Positions 46,977 through 58,740 of a stretch of DNA of 64,000 bases are shown piece by piece. The notes below the pieces were generated by a model. The model saw only the letters and a list, made by a program, of their open reading frames with translations. It did not search any database and was not told the origin of the DNA. Each line of letters begins with the position of its first letter. Positions within the stretch are counted from its first letter, which is position 1. The DNA is from Drechslerella dactyloides (taxonomy: Eukaryota; Ascomycota; Orbiliomycetes; Orbiliales; Orbiliaceae): NCBI GenBank assembly GCA_020064725.1, contig JAGTWJ010000003.1:434001-498000 (forward strand), read 5' to 3'. The position numbers and the translations under genes are program-made.

Positions 46977-47609
46977 TTAGACAGTCTCCTCGGCAAACTC
47001 GTTCTCAATTGGCCGCTCGAGGAAGACAGCGTGCCCGAGGATCGTGATGGCGCTGGCACCAATCAGATTGAACATGATGCCCAGGGGTCCCGACCAGATT
47101 GCCAGAATGAAGCCAACGACGGCGAGGGCGCCCCACAGCTGGTTGACGGTGGCGCGGAAGGTACCGATCTGAAGGTCGCGGCCCTCGAGCTTGCCAATGC
47201 CGTAGACGCCGCCGATGACGATGAAGATGAGAGCCAGCAGCGGCGGGTTGTTGATGATGCAGTAGATGGCGAGGATGACGAAGACGAGCGAGTAGTTGGA
47301 CGAGAAGTGGCCGAGGTTGTACGTGATACGGGACTGGGCTTCGCCAAAGTTTGCGGGCTTGGATATGCGCCGGAAGTCGAAGAACTCGGAGATCGGGCGG
47401 AGGGTGTTATAGCGGGAGGAGAGGGAGGTGTTCTAGATGGCGGTTAGCACGTGGACGGTGAAAGGGGTAACTCGTGCTACCATGCGATTTTGCAGGTTGG
47501 CGTGGGCGACGCGAGCTGGACGGGATGGGAGGAATACCTGAAATCGGGAGAGGCCAGCGCTGAGCTGCTCGGTGACTATCGAGGTCGGTAGCCGAATGTA
47601 TCCAGACAT
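46977..47609 (-). CDS. YIP3: PRA1 family protein (prenylated Rab acceptor, Yip3-like)
   Basis: A small ER-Golgi membrane protein that interacts with prenylated Rab GTPases and shapes vesicle transport. Two exons, 47538-47609 and 46977-47432, phase 0, 175 aa. The intron starts GTATTCC and ends ACCGCCATCTAG with a GCTAAC branch. The PRA1 core is visible: 'NTLRPISEFFDFRRISKP', then 'SRITYNLGHFSSNYSLVF', the NPPLLALIFIVIGG hydrophobic segment, and a second pair of hydrophobic stretches (LWGALAVVGFILAIWSGPLG and ITILGHAVFLERP). The C-terminus ends in an acidic IENEFAEETV. The open frame on the other strand is a shadow. Confidence 0.9.
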
Positions 47610-48842
47610 CGTGAAGGAAGGTTATGCGGTTTTCGGAGATGGAAGCGGGATGGAAGATGGTTTTCAGAGGGAGGTCGGAGTGGTGCGACGTGGTCACGAG
47701 GAGCTGGTAAACTCTCGGTTGGTCGTCGTGCGCGTGGGTTCTTATAAGCTGGCTGGGGTAACGGCGTCGAGCAGAGCGGGTTCGATGCCGTTGATGCTCG
47801 CCGGGGGGTCGCTGGATGGATATATAGAAGGAGGTTCGAGGAGGTTTGATGATGATGGTGGAGTGGAATGGAATTCGGCCAGGAGGCGCGGGCTGACCGA
47901 GAACTTCAGCTATTTCCGCTGCCCATGTGCACCTGCTTTTTTCTGCGGCAGGCTGTTTGTTACGTGGCCCCTGCGCAACGCACACTGCCGCGGACCCTGC
48001 CGAGCTCTCCGCCCAGCGGTACCTGACGGCAGCCGCCGTCTCGACCACACGCGTACTTAGTACTTTCTACGTGGACGGATGGCATCGACAGGGGAGCTCG
48101 GTCAGCAGGCGCAGCTGTCGCACGTCCGCTGGTGAGGCTGTGCAGAAGCGTATAAACATTGTAGACCGAGGAATGCTGTGAATGAAATACTCAAGTTGGA
48201 TACTAGCTATTATATAATTATAAGCGCCGTGTTCCGGGCCCTTTCCAAATTTCTTCATTCGATCCAATTAATTTCGGAATTACCCATTCATTCTGGAAGC
48301 GTTCTAATTTCGTGTTCTCTAACGCTTAATCTAAACTCCATCTGCCGATGCGGTGATACAAGTAAAGTGGCAACACCGAAATTGTAGATATACAACATGG
48401 ACGATAGGTGTCAAGGCATCCCTCGGATAGCTGATAGATTGTATGATAAGACGAACATGTCCGCCAGACGGAGGTTTCAAAATCATAGCGGGCAAAAAAA
48501 CATCCGAACTGTCAGTCACCCGATTCTCGTACGCGTACGCGCAGCTTCGTGTTATCGCACTCTCCAGCTTACGCGTACAAAGACACCTCTTGAGTCGGCC
48601 GCGAATGCGACAAAAACGCATCGCGCAGGAGTCACTTTATATCAATACCCAACGTTATCGACAAATTCGTAGTGATTTATAGGCCTCAGTACCATAATAG
48701 AATATTGAGACTAACTGATCCTTTTGTCGGAACCAGGATGCTCAAGCCAGAAATATCGTGTCAAGGTTATAGTTTTTAGGAAAAACTAAAGATCCATGGA
48801 TTCTACTTATATATATGAAAGCTAGGTGTGTGAGCGAGATGT

Positions 48843-48862
48843 ATTTTATTTTATTTTATTTT
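48843..48862 (+). repeat. (ATTTT)4 microsatellite
   Basis: Four ATTTT units in intergenic DNA. Confidence 0.9.
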
Positions 48863-49021
48863 AGTTCGTACATGCAGCAATGCAACTGGCGTACTTCAGC
48901 ATCCACTCGACGCTCGATACCGAACAGTTTTTATGAGAATATAATAAGTACATGTAATCATCGTTCAGAGCTTCGTTGAACGATCTGACAGGAAACTCAC
49001 ACATAAGAGGAAAATCAACTT

Positions 49022-49037
49022 AAAGAAAGACGATAGC
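49022..49037 (+). repeat. Copy of the 38.4-kb hairpin-arm 16-mer
   Basis: AAAGAAAGACGATAGC, identical to 38391-38406 in the left arm of the hairpin. There is no inverted partner nearby that I can see. A 16-mer match by chance in 64 kb is unlikely. Confidence 0.7.
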
Positions 49038-49298
49038 TCAAAGAGAGTTCAAAAGAAGCAGCAAGTACTCGATCAAGAGGCTACCCGGCCTCTGATACAT
49101 GAGGGAAAGCACACAACTAAAACAAACCAGCTTATTAACTTGTCGAACTGGGAAACGCATCAAACTAATGTCCCGTGGCAGAGTCCATGGTATCGCTATA
49201 ACCTGAACGCTATTATCAACTTTAACCCACATCGCTATCCATAATCATGCTGCTAGGGTAAACGTACTCAGGGTATCATCCCATCACTTATACTAAGG

Positions 49299-50647
49299 CT
49301 AAGCCCTGCTTGGGTATCTGTCGCAATTCCCACTCGCGCGCCGCTTCACGTAGTAAGGGCGGGCGGGGGACCTGTTACCATCGTCGCCACCGCCTTGATC
49401 CGGGTCCGGTGGTACGTATGTTCCGTCAATGGGGGTATCAGTTGGCGTGGGTGCCACGCTCGTAGGCGTCGGCTTGATGATGATTGCTGTCGGACGAGCC
49501 TTTCGTGGCGCGGCCGTCACCATGCTTTGCGGTCCGCTGTAAATTGGCACAACGATAATGGGAGGCCTGAGCAGTGGCGGTCTTGTAAGAAGATCAGCTT
49601 GTGAGGATTTCGCCACAGGCGTACGTGTGGGTGTAGCCGCGGGTTTGCGTGTGGTTGTGAATTTGGACGTGGATGTTGGTGGCGGGTGATATATTCCCGG
49701 ATTTCCCGCTATTTTCGTGACGGTGACGATAATAAGGTGCCTGCCAACTACTGCTGTAGCTGTTGGACGGGCCGGTGTGGCGGTCACGAGAGTTGCCGGA
49801 GGACGTATTGTATACTTTGGCGGCGGCTGCAGGCTAACGGTGGACGCGAACATTGGGAAAAAGTCCTTGGTGGGGCGGCTGTTGCCGCTGGAGGTACTGG
49901 TGTCCGTGTGCCACCTGTCACCGACCGCGCGTTTGTGCATGTAAGGAAACGGTCGGCCGCGGGGTGCGCCAGGCGTCCAGCAGTCGCTGCATTCTGTTGG
50001 TGTAGGCGTTACAGCCGCTTCTGGCGATGGCATTGTTGGAATGAGAATGGTCGTCGTCGTGGCCAAGTCTCTGCCCGTGAGTGCTGACGGCCTGTCAATT
50101 ACCTGACCCATCCTTTCATATTCTCTGTCCCCTGTCTTTGCTGCGACCTGCGCATGCGTCGTCTTGGGGAGTCTGGTCGAGTCTGAAGTCTGGGAAAGAA
50201 CGTATTGCTCGGCCGTTTGTTGATTGTGCGTGTATCGGAAACTGCCCTCGCTGCGCCGTCTATAGTAGCCTCTGTACGGCCTACCGCTCTTGACAACTGG
50301 CACGCGGTAGTACCGAAATTTGAATCCGAAGAAGGGCGCACGCTTGTCGAGATCGGGTGCCTGCGTGCTTTGGACTGCAGGTTCGTACACAATGCTGGGG
50401 AGGATTGTAGTTGCCTGTACACGATTTAATATGCTGCAGTTGCGGTATGTATCCCACGGGACACTTACCTGCGGTTGAATTTCTCGGTTCGCGAGAATAT
50501 TGACAGAAGAAGTCCAGGGAGGTTTGCTAGCCAATATGGTCAAAATTCAATCTCTTTCCACGCTTCCATATAAACATGAAGAACGTACCCGATAGGAAAG
50601 CCTAAAGCTAGCGCCGAACACGACACCAGCAGTAGGGGTATTTTCAT
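49299..50647 (-). CDS. Secreted Pro/Thr-rich protein with several Kex2-type sites
   Basis: Three exons: 50589-50647, 50469-50526 and 49299-50414, 410 aa. Intron 1 is GTACGTTC...GGCTAG; intron 2 (50415-50468, GTAAGT...GTACAG) is 54 nt with no stop, so an ORF reader would run through it. Spliced, the protein begins with a signal peptide (MKIPLLLVSCSALALGFPIG). Dibasic sites with an Ala after them occur at LDKR-A (63-64), MHKR-A (200-201) and VKRR-A (about 396-398). These are the Kex2 cleavage context. The regions between are Pro/Thr-rich with repeated (A/P)TPT-like units, and a 12-residue C-terminal piece (ASGNCDRYPSRA) would be released. No known domain. It may be a cell-wall protein or a Kex2-processed secreted peptide precursor; neither can be shown from sequence. 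Confidence 0.7.
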
Positions 50648-52306
50648 ATCCTGGCCGAAAAGCTTGCCGTAACTACCAATATTCCACATCGTGGTCATGT
50701 CAGCCCTTATATCCTTATAACCGAAAGCTCTCTCCCTAAAGCTTCGACTGGGAACTCGTCCATATTATTATACTCACCGATCGCGCTAACCAGTAGGTAG
50801 CGCACAGCTCATACAGTATCTCCAGAGAAAATATGAACACGAACAGCACATGAACGCACTTGCCCCCACCCCCGACCGTATGTACCGCAAGGTTTTGGAA
50901 CGAAAGAAAGGAAGAGTGGAGAATCGAGATGGTGATAGTGATACCCCAACACAGTGGAGCGTTTCAGGATGACTGAGTCGCGAGCGGTTAGTTTTTTGCC
51001 TATCGATAGCCTAGCGTGCCGTCCGTATAGCTGACTGCGCCTTGCAAACGTAGCGTGTGTTTGTATGTATGCCTTCGATGCGAGTCGGGTTTGATATGTG
51101 TATTTCGTAAAGGTATGATATAGAAGGGGAGAAGAAGAACGAATCGAAGGGAAGTTATCGGCGGGCTATATAGGTAGATGCCTTCGAATATTCATGTTTA
51201 CGGCCGCAGATTGGTTCTAAGGATAGACGATCCTCCATATCATCGACGGGCCACAAGGCAGGGGATCTGAATGGTGGACCCTGCATAATTTTCTGCAGAC
51301 AGGTGGTCAGATTCTATTCAGGGGACGCGTATGTGAGGCCTCGACCGACCGATGGAACTGTCTAGGCAGTGTTCCATTCTGAATAGATGGCTGCGTGTCA
51401 GGGCTTCCTTCTACAGTGTTGAATAGGTGAAATAAGTGGCAATAGTATCAACGAAGCGGTAAACGCACCGAGACTATCAAATCAAGCGCCGTTCAGCTCG
51501 GCGTTCCGCATGGTGAGGAACCGGTCAGGCAGCGATAGCCTATTCAAAGGATGCGACGCGAGTTGTTCGCCTAGAGACCTCGTGATGGGCTAACCGGCAT
51601 ACTTTCGAACGTGAAGACGTAACCTTCACTCGCTCGATCGATCGCTCTGTAGACGACGCATTTCAGGGCGTTACGATGTAACATCCAATTATAATCATCT
51701 CGTCGATCCTACCATGTTTTTCCCATCTCTGAAAAGTAAAACTTTCATCATCATGAGATGCAGCGTGATGTTACCCTAAATATAGCAGCTGATGTGGGGA
51801 TCCGATGCTGTAGCTGCGCGTGCCGTGATGCCTCTGCCTATTCAATATTGTTGGAATGCGTTGTGTGTGGTGGTGGCTTGAATAGCTTGTTATGTGGCTT
51901 GAATGGTGTGGCTGCTAAAAAGGGCAGCTATAACAGTTGCACCCGTTTCAGCTAACAAAACATTGCGGATACGCTACCCGTGAGCTGGTCTCAGAATACC
52001 TGACAGATAGTGCCTAGCCGCCTGATATCCATAATCATATGATCTCACGTACCAGCTAGCTGACTCATGTTCAATCATGCTTTTCGGTTTCCATTATCAA
52101 ATACGAATTACATGACTGCTATATGCTACCTTATCTGTATATACGAGAAGAAGAAGAGCAGAAAACAAATATACTATACAGATATGCACGCGTATCGCAC
52201 TACCCACATACGAAACCAACGCTTGCCTGCGATCGGGATGACGCCTGTCAAAGAGCGAACTGCAAAACGCGAACATCAAATCAATCCAACCCGCGCCTCC
52301 GTGCTA
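50648..52306. other. Intergenic region, no gene seen
   Basis: Upstream flank of the Kex2-site protein gene and 3' flank of the GH47 gene. Short ORFs only. Confidence 0.5.
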
Positions 52307-54587
52307 CTAATGGTCATGCGATGCTTTCTCCTCAACCACATGGCCTTTCATCTCATTCGTCATCTTTGGGGGACCTGTCCGCGGCTGCCGCGCCCACCCG
52401 GTCTTGAATAGCGGGGTTGGATCGAATCGTGGCATGGGGTGTGCCTCGGTGTTGAACACGACCTCTGTGAGGGGTAGTAGATCGGTTGGTGAAAATAATA
52501 GATAGAAGTACTTGAGCGTTTCCGCCTATATTCGTTGATGTTAGCACAAGTCATCACTAAAGTCAAATGTGGATATCGGGCCGGGTAATACATACCAGCC
52601 AGAAGCTCTCCATATTGTTCCGCTGGGACGGCGGTACTCTTAGCACCGAGTCCAGGCTCGTGAACCCGCCGCCTTCCACGGCAGCGTGTTTCACAAATGC
52701 CTTGAAGATTTTCCATCCCCATTCCCGATATATTTCGTCACCGGTCATCCGGTACATCAGAAAGAGACTCTCCACGGTCTCCGGGCGCTGCAAATTATGC
52801 GAGTCCTGACTCTTGATGACGATGTCTTCCGGTCCGCTCTCGTCCATGTTGAAATAAGCGATTTCCGGCGCCAGGCCTGTTGCCGTGACATTGTACATTT
52901 CGTAGCAGCTGCGCATAAGCTCTCTGGCAAGCTCCAAGTCCTCTTCCTCTCTTGGACCCCAACTAGGCAGCTTGCGTGCTTCAGCAACAGTCGTCCCGTT
53001 TGTAGCACCAAGTAGTATATTGCCGGGCATAAAGCAGACTAAGTGGTCCATCTTTGGCGACACTGTCGTTCCAAGACCCATTGGCAGCTCAGCGATGAAA
53101 GTAAGACCCGAGGGATGGCTCTTCTTGACCAGATGCTTCTTGACGCCTCGCATACTCTCCTGGTACATATCGGCGTAGATTGTCTCGCCGGTCTGCAGGT
53201 ATTGTTTAAGCAGGTATTCATAGTAGCTATCACCCCTGCTACCGAGACGGATTTCGCGACCGCGGAACTTGCCGGTAGTCGCATAGATGAAGATAGGGAC
53301 AAGGCCGTCTTGAACGTGGTTGTTGTCGATAACCTGGATGACGCGTTCGGCACGCTCCCAGTATATTTTCTCGCCCATGAGCTTCGAAAGGTACTTCATC
53401 TCAAGCTGGAGCGTTGCAGCTTCGGCGGTCGACGAAGCACCCCCGTCGGCATGGGACTCGACACCCTTGCTTGTTTTCAGGTTGACAGACGCCCAGGGTA
53501 TGCCGCTAGGCGAGTTGTACGCGCCTAACAGTCGGTCGGCGAGGTCGGCTGCCTTCTCGAGGTAGAGGTCGCGTTCTTGCTTGATGCCGGGGTCCATATT
53601 CAGCGTGGTAGCTAGATAGTGAGCAGAGAGCAGGCCGCCTAGCATCCGGATGGTGGTCTCAAAGGTGTTGACTTCCTGGTCCTGGTCGTAGGTGAGGGTT
53701 GTCTGGACCCACTCGCGCGCGAGGGCGAGGGGCTCAGTCAGACCCATGATCATCATGGTATCGATGGCGTCGATGATGATCCAGCCAAGACCTTTGGGCG
53801 CCATCTGCTCGCCATCACGAGTGACGGGGTGGAATTGATCGAAACCCCAGGCGTAGTTCGAGTACGCGTTCCAGCTGAGCAGGAACACCTCCTTCACCCG
53901 CTCCCTTCTTTCCAACCATATTTTTCCGTCTGTGCCAGACTTTGGCGACTTGCCGCCGAACCAGCCCGTCGACTCCTTACCGGCGCTTTGACCGGTACCG
54001 CCGTCGCCCGCTACCGCATTTGCCTCATCTACTCTGCTGAGCCCGTAGCTGAAAAACCACCAGTAGAGTGCGCCAATTGCTAATATAGCGACTACACCGA
54101 CACGTTTGCGCAGGAAGATATCCCGTCTCCGGCGCCGGTAGCCGTATGTCGAGGCTGTGGACGAGTAATACGGCTTATCCTTGTACAGGGGTAGGTCCGA
54201 CCCCGAGGACCTGAAGATGCCACCTATGCGATTGTGCACACTACTACCGCCGGCCGGAGTCGACTTGTGAGCGGCGCCAGAGCCGGAAGACCCCCAGTAA
54301 GTGTCTTCATTCTGGCGCTGTGGGTTCGTAAAGGAAGGAACGTTCCGCGGGATTGAGAAGGCCTGATAATCGTCGTCAGCAATTAACAAACTGACCCCAA
54401 TTCGTCCCATCAATAGCAAGTTCGAGGGAATGACCTTACCATTGCTGGCAGCCGCTTCGCAGCCGGACCAGCTACGCGGAGCTGAATGAAGCTTCAATAC
54501 TTTGCCGATTTCGATATTAGCGATCGGGCGGTTGACAGGCTTCCAGTTGGACGTTGGCGTTGGCAGCGGCGCGAAACGACGGAACAA
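52307..54587 (-). CDS. Alpha-1,2-mannosidase, glycoside hydrolase family 47
   Basis: Type II membrane enzyme of the ER or Golgi that trims mannose from N-glycans. Exons 52596-54587 and 52307-52525, 736 aa; the last intron is GTATGT...AATATAG. A transmembrane anchor lies at about 163-182 after a basic stretch (YRRRRRDIFLRKR). The GH47 domain covers about 225-735: WNAYSNYAWGFDQFHPV, 'WIIIDAIDTMMIMGL', 'SHADGGASSTAEAATLQLEM', GDSYYEYLLKQYLQTG, HLVCFMPGNILLGA, 'GLAPEIAYFN', 'PETVESLFLMYRMTGDEIYREW', and the calcium-binding TEAHP near the C-terminus (VFNTEAHPMP), encoded by the last exon. The first ~75 residues are uncertain: 54363-54439 looks like an intron (GTAAGG...TATCAG, 77 nt) but removing it breaks the frame. 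Either it is retained or the true first exon differs. Confidence 0.9.
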
Positions 54588-55075
54588 CGTTGCGGTCGCG
54601 TGGGGAGCGTGGCCAAAGTTCCGATTGTGTGGCTAACATCTGGCTCTAACGGCTCCCGCTTAGTCAGCACGCGACCAAGATGCTCGGTAACGTATCGATA
54701 CGTACTCAACCATGTTAACCACAAGCATCCATCTCAATGCAATATGTTCGACTAGTCTCGGGGACGCTGCCCTCCGAGCTTGATGTTCGACTGGAGCAAA
54801 AGACTCGAGCTTATAGTGGAAGAAAGTATCAGGGTATACTACAGGCAGCGGATCCGAATGCCGGTCTCGAAATCTCAGACATTTCAAACTGCAGAAGCAC
54901 CCGACTTCAGTACTGAAACCCTACAAGATACTCAAAAGTGAGGCAAAAGAATGCAAGATGAGTGGGACAGCTGCCGTGGAAGAAGACAAGGCAAGGCAAC
55001 TTATAGCAGGAAGCAGACCATTTTCGCACTTTGAGAGAGTTTTCCTAGTCTAATGTCAGTGAACCTAGATGTATA

Positions 55076-55084
55076 AGAGCTAAT
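55076..55084 (+). repeat. Target-site duplication, left copy
   Basis: AGAGCTAAT, abutting the left end of the MITE. Confidence 0.7.
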
Positions 55085-55199
55085 TAGTCTAGTAACAAGA
55101 CGGGTGATGGGCCACCAAAAGAAATTGCGTGAGCTTCGCTCACGAAACGGAAGCCTGCACGTTTCTTAGTGAACTCACACCCGTCTGGCTTCTAGACTA
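55085..55199. mobile_element. MITE-like element, 115 bp, with terminal inverted repeats
   Basis: Terminal inverted repeats of 22 bp match at 19 positions: left end starts TAGTCTAG and carries AGACGGGTG; the right end, read in reverse, starts TAGTCTAG and carries AGACGGGTG. A 9-bp direct duplication, AGAGCTAAT, lies directly outside each end (55076-55084 and 55200-55208). The interior has a perfect 7-bp stem (CGTGAGC-TTC-GCTCACG, 55128-55144). No coding capacity. A 9-bp duplication is typical of Mutator-like elements, so this may be a nonautonomous one. Confidence 0.75.
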
Positions 55200-55208
55200 A
55201 GAGCTAAT
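55200..55208 (+). repeat. Target-site duplication, right copy
   Basis: AGAGCTAAT, abutting the right end of the MITE. The bases after it (TAGGGTAGTAAC) also resemble the left terminus (TAGTCTAGTAAC), which may reflect a second partial insertion. Confidence 0.7.
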
Positions 55209-56621
55209 TAGGGTAGTAACTCTAAAACTCTGTAAACTTGATCTCATGGGTAAATATGAACAAGACTCAGAATTTGGCTAAACACGATAACGCTCTTGGA
55301 AAAAGAGAACCTTCCATTAAATTTTGCTCGGCAGCTTGGTCACCAGCACTAAGACGGTAAATAGGTTTATATCTTGCTCAGTTATGAATCGATAGTTGCG
55401 ATGACAGGATTGCATATGGCGTGGAGCCCAGATTGCAAGACTTGCTCAGACCAGGTCCGCAAACAAGTTGAATACCTTTTTCGAAACTAGAATCTAACTA
55501 TGGAAGATCTGCGATTATGTGGTCTCGGATAATATTGCTCCTTTTCAATTTTCCTGAGTGTGGGTATGACTAGCTTGCGAGATTGCAGTTATGGATAACA
55601 TGATAACTAGGCGCATAGACCTAGGATCAAGTAGGTATATTTTACGTAGCGAAGTACTTAGTCAGTTGCTGGTGCATGTGATATAGAAAACTGCCATTAG
55701 AGCCATGGATACAAGGCCAAACATTCACAATGATTGATTTGATCGTCGGGCCGGCATCGACAGGCTCCTCGGGTGATATACGTCTACATTGATTTTTGGC
55801 CTTCATACTGTAATTTTTGGAAGTTTCATGAACGGTGATCGCTTGACTTTGCCTGAAGTTTGAAATCTGGGCATCTGTAGTGCTTGGCAATTTAGTGCCT
55901 GAGTCTGTATAAATGTAAAGCATACAAGGCTCGGGCAGCCTTTGGCTTGTAAGCATCACGTCAAGTTCTTGGCTGCAACGGCGATGCCCACATGCGCGTA
56001 AGTTGGTAGGCTATTGGTTGGATTCACCTCTTTTATGATTATATTATACATTGCCAATGTTAGGCATAGTTCTTCGGTCATTGCTGATATCATGATAGGG
56101 AGCTGATTAATGTAACGTAGGTTAGACTCAATGGTAACGAGAAGCTCTTGGGGAGCCGGGCTTCATGCCGGAGCTGTTAGGTAGGAGCTTATGTAAGGAT
56201 GTATAACAGCCATTGGAGGCCTGGTTCGCCAAGCTACCAAGAACTGGACGATACTTGAACTTGCATTATAATCATCTTGAATGTCGTAGATCTCGAAATC
56301 GCTTTACATTCTCACTATATAACAATATAAATTTGGGCAATGAGGATGTTATGCAAATTTTCATTCTGCAGATCTGGTTTGCATAACTTCAAGCTCTGCT
56401 AAACAGTAGTTTTAAGCGATGCATTTTACGGGTAAGGATGCATAGGCCTGCATATGCTTGTTCAGACGATAATTATTGAAGTCATCTTCAGATTACCAAT
56501 TTGATTATTGGATAGCCAAGTGGATCGTGCGAGCATGCTCCGGTAATGAGTAACTATTGGACTGTATCTTGATAAGTTAACAGTGCGCTGGCGGTACCGA
56601 TATAGCAAGATGTATAGGAGG

Positions 56622-56629
56622 TATAAATA
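56622..56629 (+). promoter_or_regulatory. TATA box for the small secreted-protein gene
   Basis: TATAAATA, 145-152 bp upstream of the ATG at 56774. Confidence 0.5.
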
Positions 56630-56773
56630 ATAGACTACCTTCAACCTGCCTCTGAGTCGGTCGTATATTTGATCATTGGTTTTTTCTCACATAACTGTCC
56701 CCAATCATTGGGAAACATCATCCCAAGTATACTTCCAGCGGCCCTATCTATCCTATTATTCATCCTTAGCAAG

Positions 56774-57176
56774 ATGGTTGCTCTCAACGACTTTCCTTTG
56801 GTTTTTGTACTAGCGTTTACATCCACGGTGATCGTATCCGCCGCTCCAGGTCTTCTATATTCTGAAAACTTAAATTCAACAGAGGGAGCTAGTGAGCATC
56901 ATACCTGAGTGGAATCTATCGATGGCCATATTATACTGACATGTGTCCAATCTAATGCTAGTCATTCGCCCCAGAGACGTTTCTTGTTACGCAGACTGGC
57001 TGTGCTGGACGGATTGGGCTAGGGATTGCTACAATAACCTCCTAGCGAAGGGAGATCAAGCTTGTATCGTCCAACCTCCCAGGGCAGGTTCGCTAGGAAC
57101 GGAAATGTGCCGCTCGAATAGCTGCTCTTGGTACGGCTACTCGAAAACGGATCGCCCAGCGAAATCTTCTTGGTAA
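56774..57176 (+). CDS. Small cysteine-rich secreted protein (effector-like)
   Basis: Two exons, 56774-56891 and 56977-57176, 105 aa. The intron starts GTGAGC and ends CCCCAGAG, with a TGCTAGTC branch-like site. Signal peptide at 1-24 (LVFVLAFTSTVIVSAA). The mature part has six cysteines (SCYADWLCWTDWARDCYNN, then DQACIVQ, TEMCRSNSC), enough for three disulphides, and several Trp residues. The stop codon TAA lies inside a good donor-like GGTAAGC, so a third exon is possible: acceptors at about 57223 or 57233 would add another Cys and end within a few residues. A TATA box precedes it and it sits in a repeat-bearing island. Size, Cys content and setting are those of fungal secreted effectors, but no known family is recognised and function is unknown. 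Confidence 0.6.
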
Positions 57177-57776
57177 GCTACTCACCATTCTACAACTGAG
57201 ACCAAATCTCAGTCATACACATGCAGCATTTCATGATAGGCTATAGTTGACACGATTTTCGAGACCCCGCAGTCGAGACGTTGCCCGCGGTGGCCAGCAA
57301 ATTCTAGATCGTTGCTCGACTGGCAATGGTTACTCGGGAGGGGAGAGCACTGCTTGGGGTAATGGCGATTTCCAGGTTTTCTTTCAATTGAACCAGCATT
57401 CGCCTTGAGAGTAGATGAAGCGAAGCGCACTCCAGGACGGCACAGCTGGAGGCTAAGTACGGTTGCCCAGCCCACAAGGAAAACCCAAACTCTGATATTT
57501 TTCCTTCTCTTACTTACTACGTCTCTGCTGTGTATTATATCATTTCCATCTTTCCAAAATATAAATTTAATACGCCTAGAAAATGCCTATGCCCCCTCGA
57601 TAGCTCTAGCTGCTGTCTGTTTCCGGACCGAATTGTAGATCTAGACACACTGAGCTTACTCGAATGACCGAGGCCTCTCTATCTGCAAAGATTTCCAGAT
57701 CGTATTATGTGAGCATAAAATACTTCACCTCATCACCAAAAATGTTTGCTCCGTCGGTTGCGTTCGCATTTGATTC

Positions 57777-58247
57777 TTACCGTGCACATGTACGCCACAG
57801 CCAAAGAAGGTGAGCACATTTTAACATGAGCTTGGGCAAAACGAAAGAAGATAGGTATATCTTGAAAGGTGATTTGCGGATCCATATAACCATAGGATCA
57901 AACCCCCAGAGCAGATGCAATGAAACCATAGAAAAACAACCGAAACTTGGAATCAACATGAAAACAGGAGCCCAATAGCATATACCTACAACATTTTCTC
58001 GTATATCAGGCAGCAGTTCTGCTGGAGGAAGAAAATCCCACAAATCCCACAAAAGCCATTGATAATGGGGAAATGACCTTAAGGGTGAGCGCGTTGAACA
58101 ACCGTGTAGAGTTTCGAGCACTCGAGCTGAATTGTCCACACCCTGGTCTCGCAGCGCCACACCCTCCTCGCGAAACTTCTCAATCACGACCATAGCCGGG
58201 CTCCGTCCGGTCCACAGCTGGCTCGGGAGGCAAACCCGTATCGCCAA
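57777..58247 (-). other. Open frame of 156 aa, possible relic
   Basis: The first 60 residues look protein-like (VVIEKFREEGVALRDQG, then ARVLETLHGC), and the rest is hydrophobic and Trp-rich. No domain, no splice extension found. It may be a fragment of a decayed gene or chance. Confidence 0.2.
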
Positions 58248-58717
58248 ATATAATAATTTTCCGCTCTGATCGGCGTGGCATGTAAGTATCTATGTGCACT
58301 GACTATTGAGGGCTCTGTCTCCTCGTTATATCAGAGGTGGATTTTGCGCGAGCCAAGCCTCCAGGCAAGCTTTAATGCGAAGTGTCATACCTGAGAGGGA
58401 CTCTAAGCTGGCTGACGTGATAAGCGTATGCAATCCGTCTAGAGGAACGATAGATTGGATGCCCAAGGCTATTCGAGAAAATTAAAAGATCTGGACATTC
58501 GAAGGTTTGACTGGCGTTTCTGAGTATCCATACCGAAACTTTGATGCGGCGTGTTGGAACTCATGCACGCCCGAGCTCCGCCTAATTCTGCATATTAAGT
58601 CAGTACATATACTTACTTAGTAGTCTTATCGTTCATCATTTTGGCCTGTTTTGTGCCTGCCACGAGGAACCCGAATTGAGACGCGAGCTTTGTACTGAGT
58701 TCATTACATATAGTCTC

Positions 58718-58740
58718 GGCAAGTCTGGCCTCGAGACTAC
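58718..58740 (+). repeat. Dispersed 23-mer, copy 1
   Basis: GGCAAGTCTGGCCTCGAGAC plus TAC. The bases just before (CATTACATATAG) and just after (ATTACATATAG) are themselves a direct repeat of 11 nt flanking this copy. Confidence 0.65.

Larger units (their letters stand above)
47610..49298. other. Intergenic region, no gene seen
   Basis: Promoter of the PRA1 gene and AT-rich DNA. Contains (ATTTT)4 at 48843-48862 and a second copy of the hairpin-arm 16-mer at 49022-49037. The minus-strand open frame 47407-48048 is not a separate gene. Confidence 0.5.
54588..56773. other. Repeat-bearing gene-poor region
   Basis: AT-rich, about 2.2 kb, no gene. It holds the 115-bp MITE-like element at 55085-55199 and the promoter of the small secreted-protein gene (TATA box at 56622-56629). 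Confidence 0.5.

Noticed and set aside
46857..47447. Plus-strand open frame of 196 aa
   Set aside because: Antisense to the PRA1 gene; the minus-strand protein has clear family motifs.
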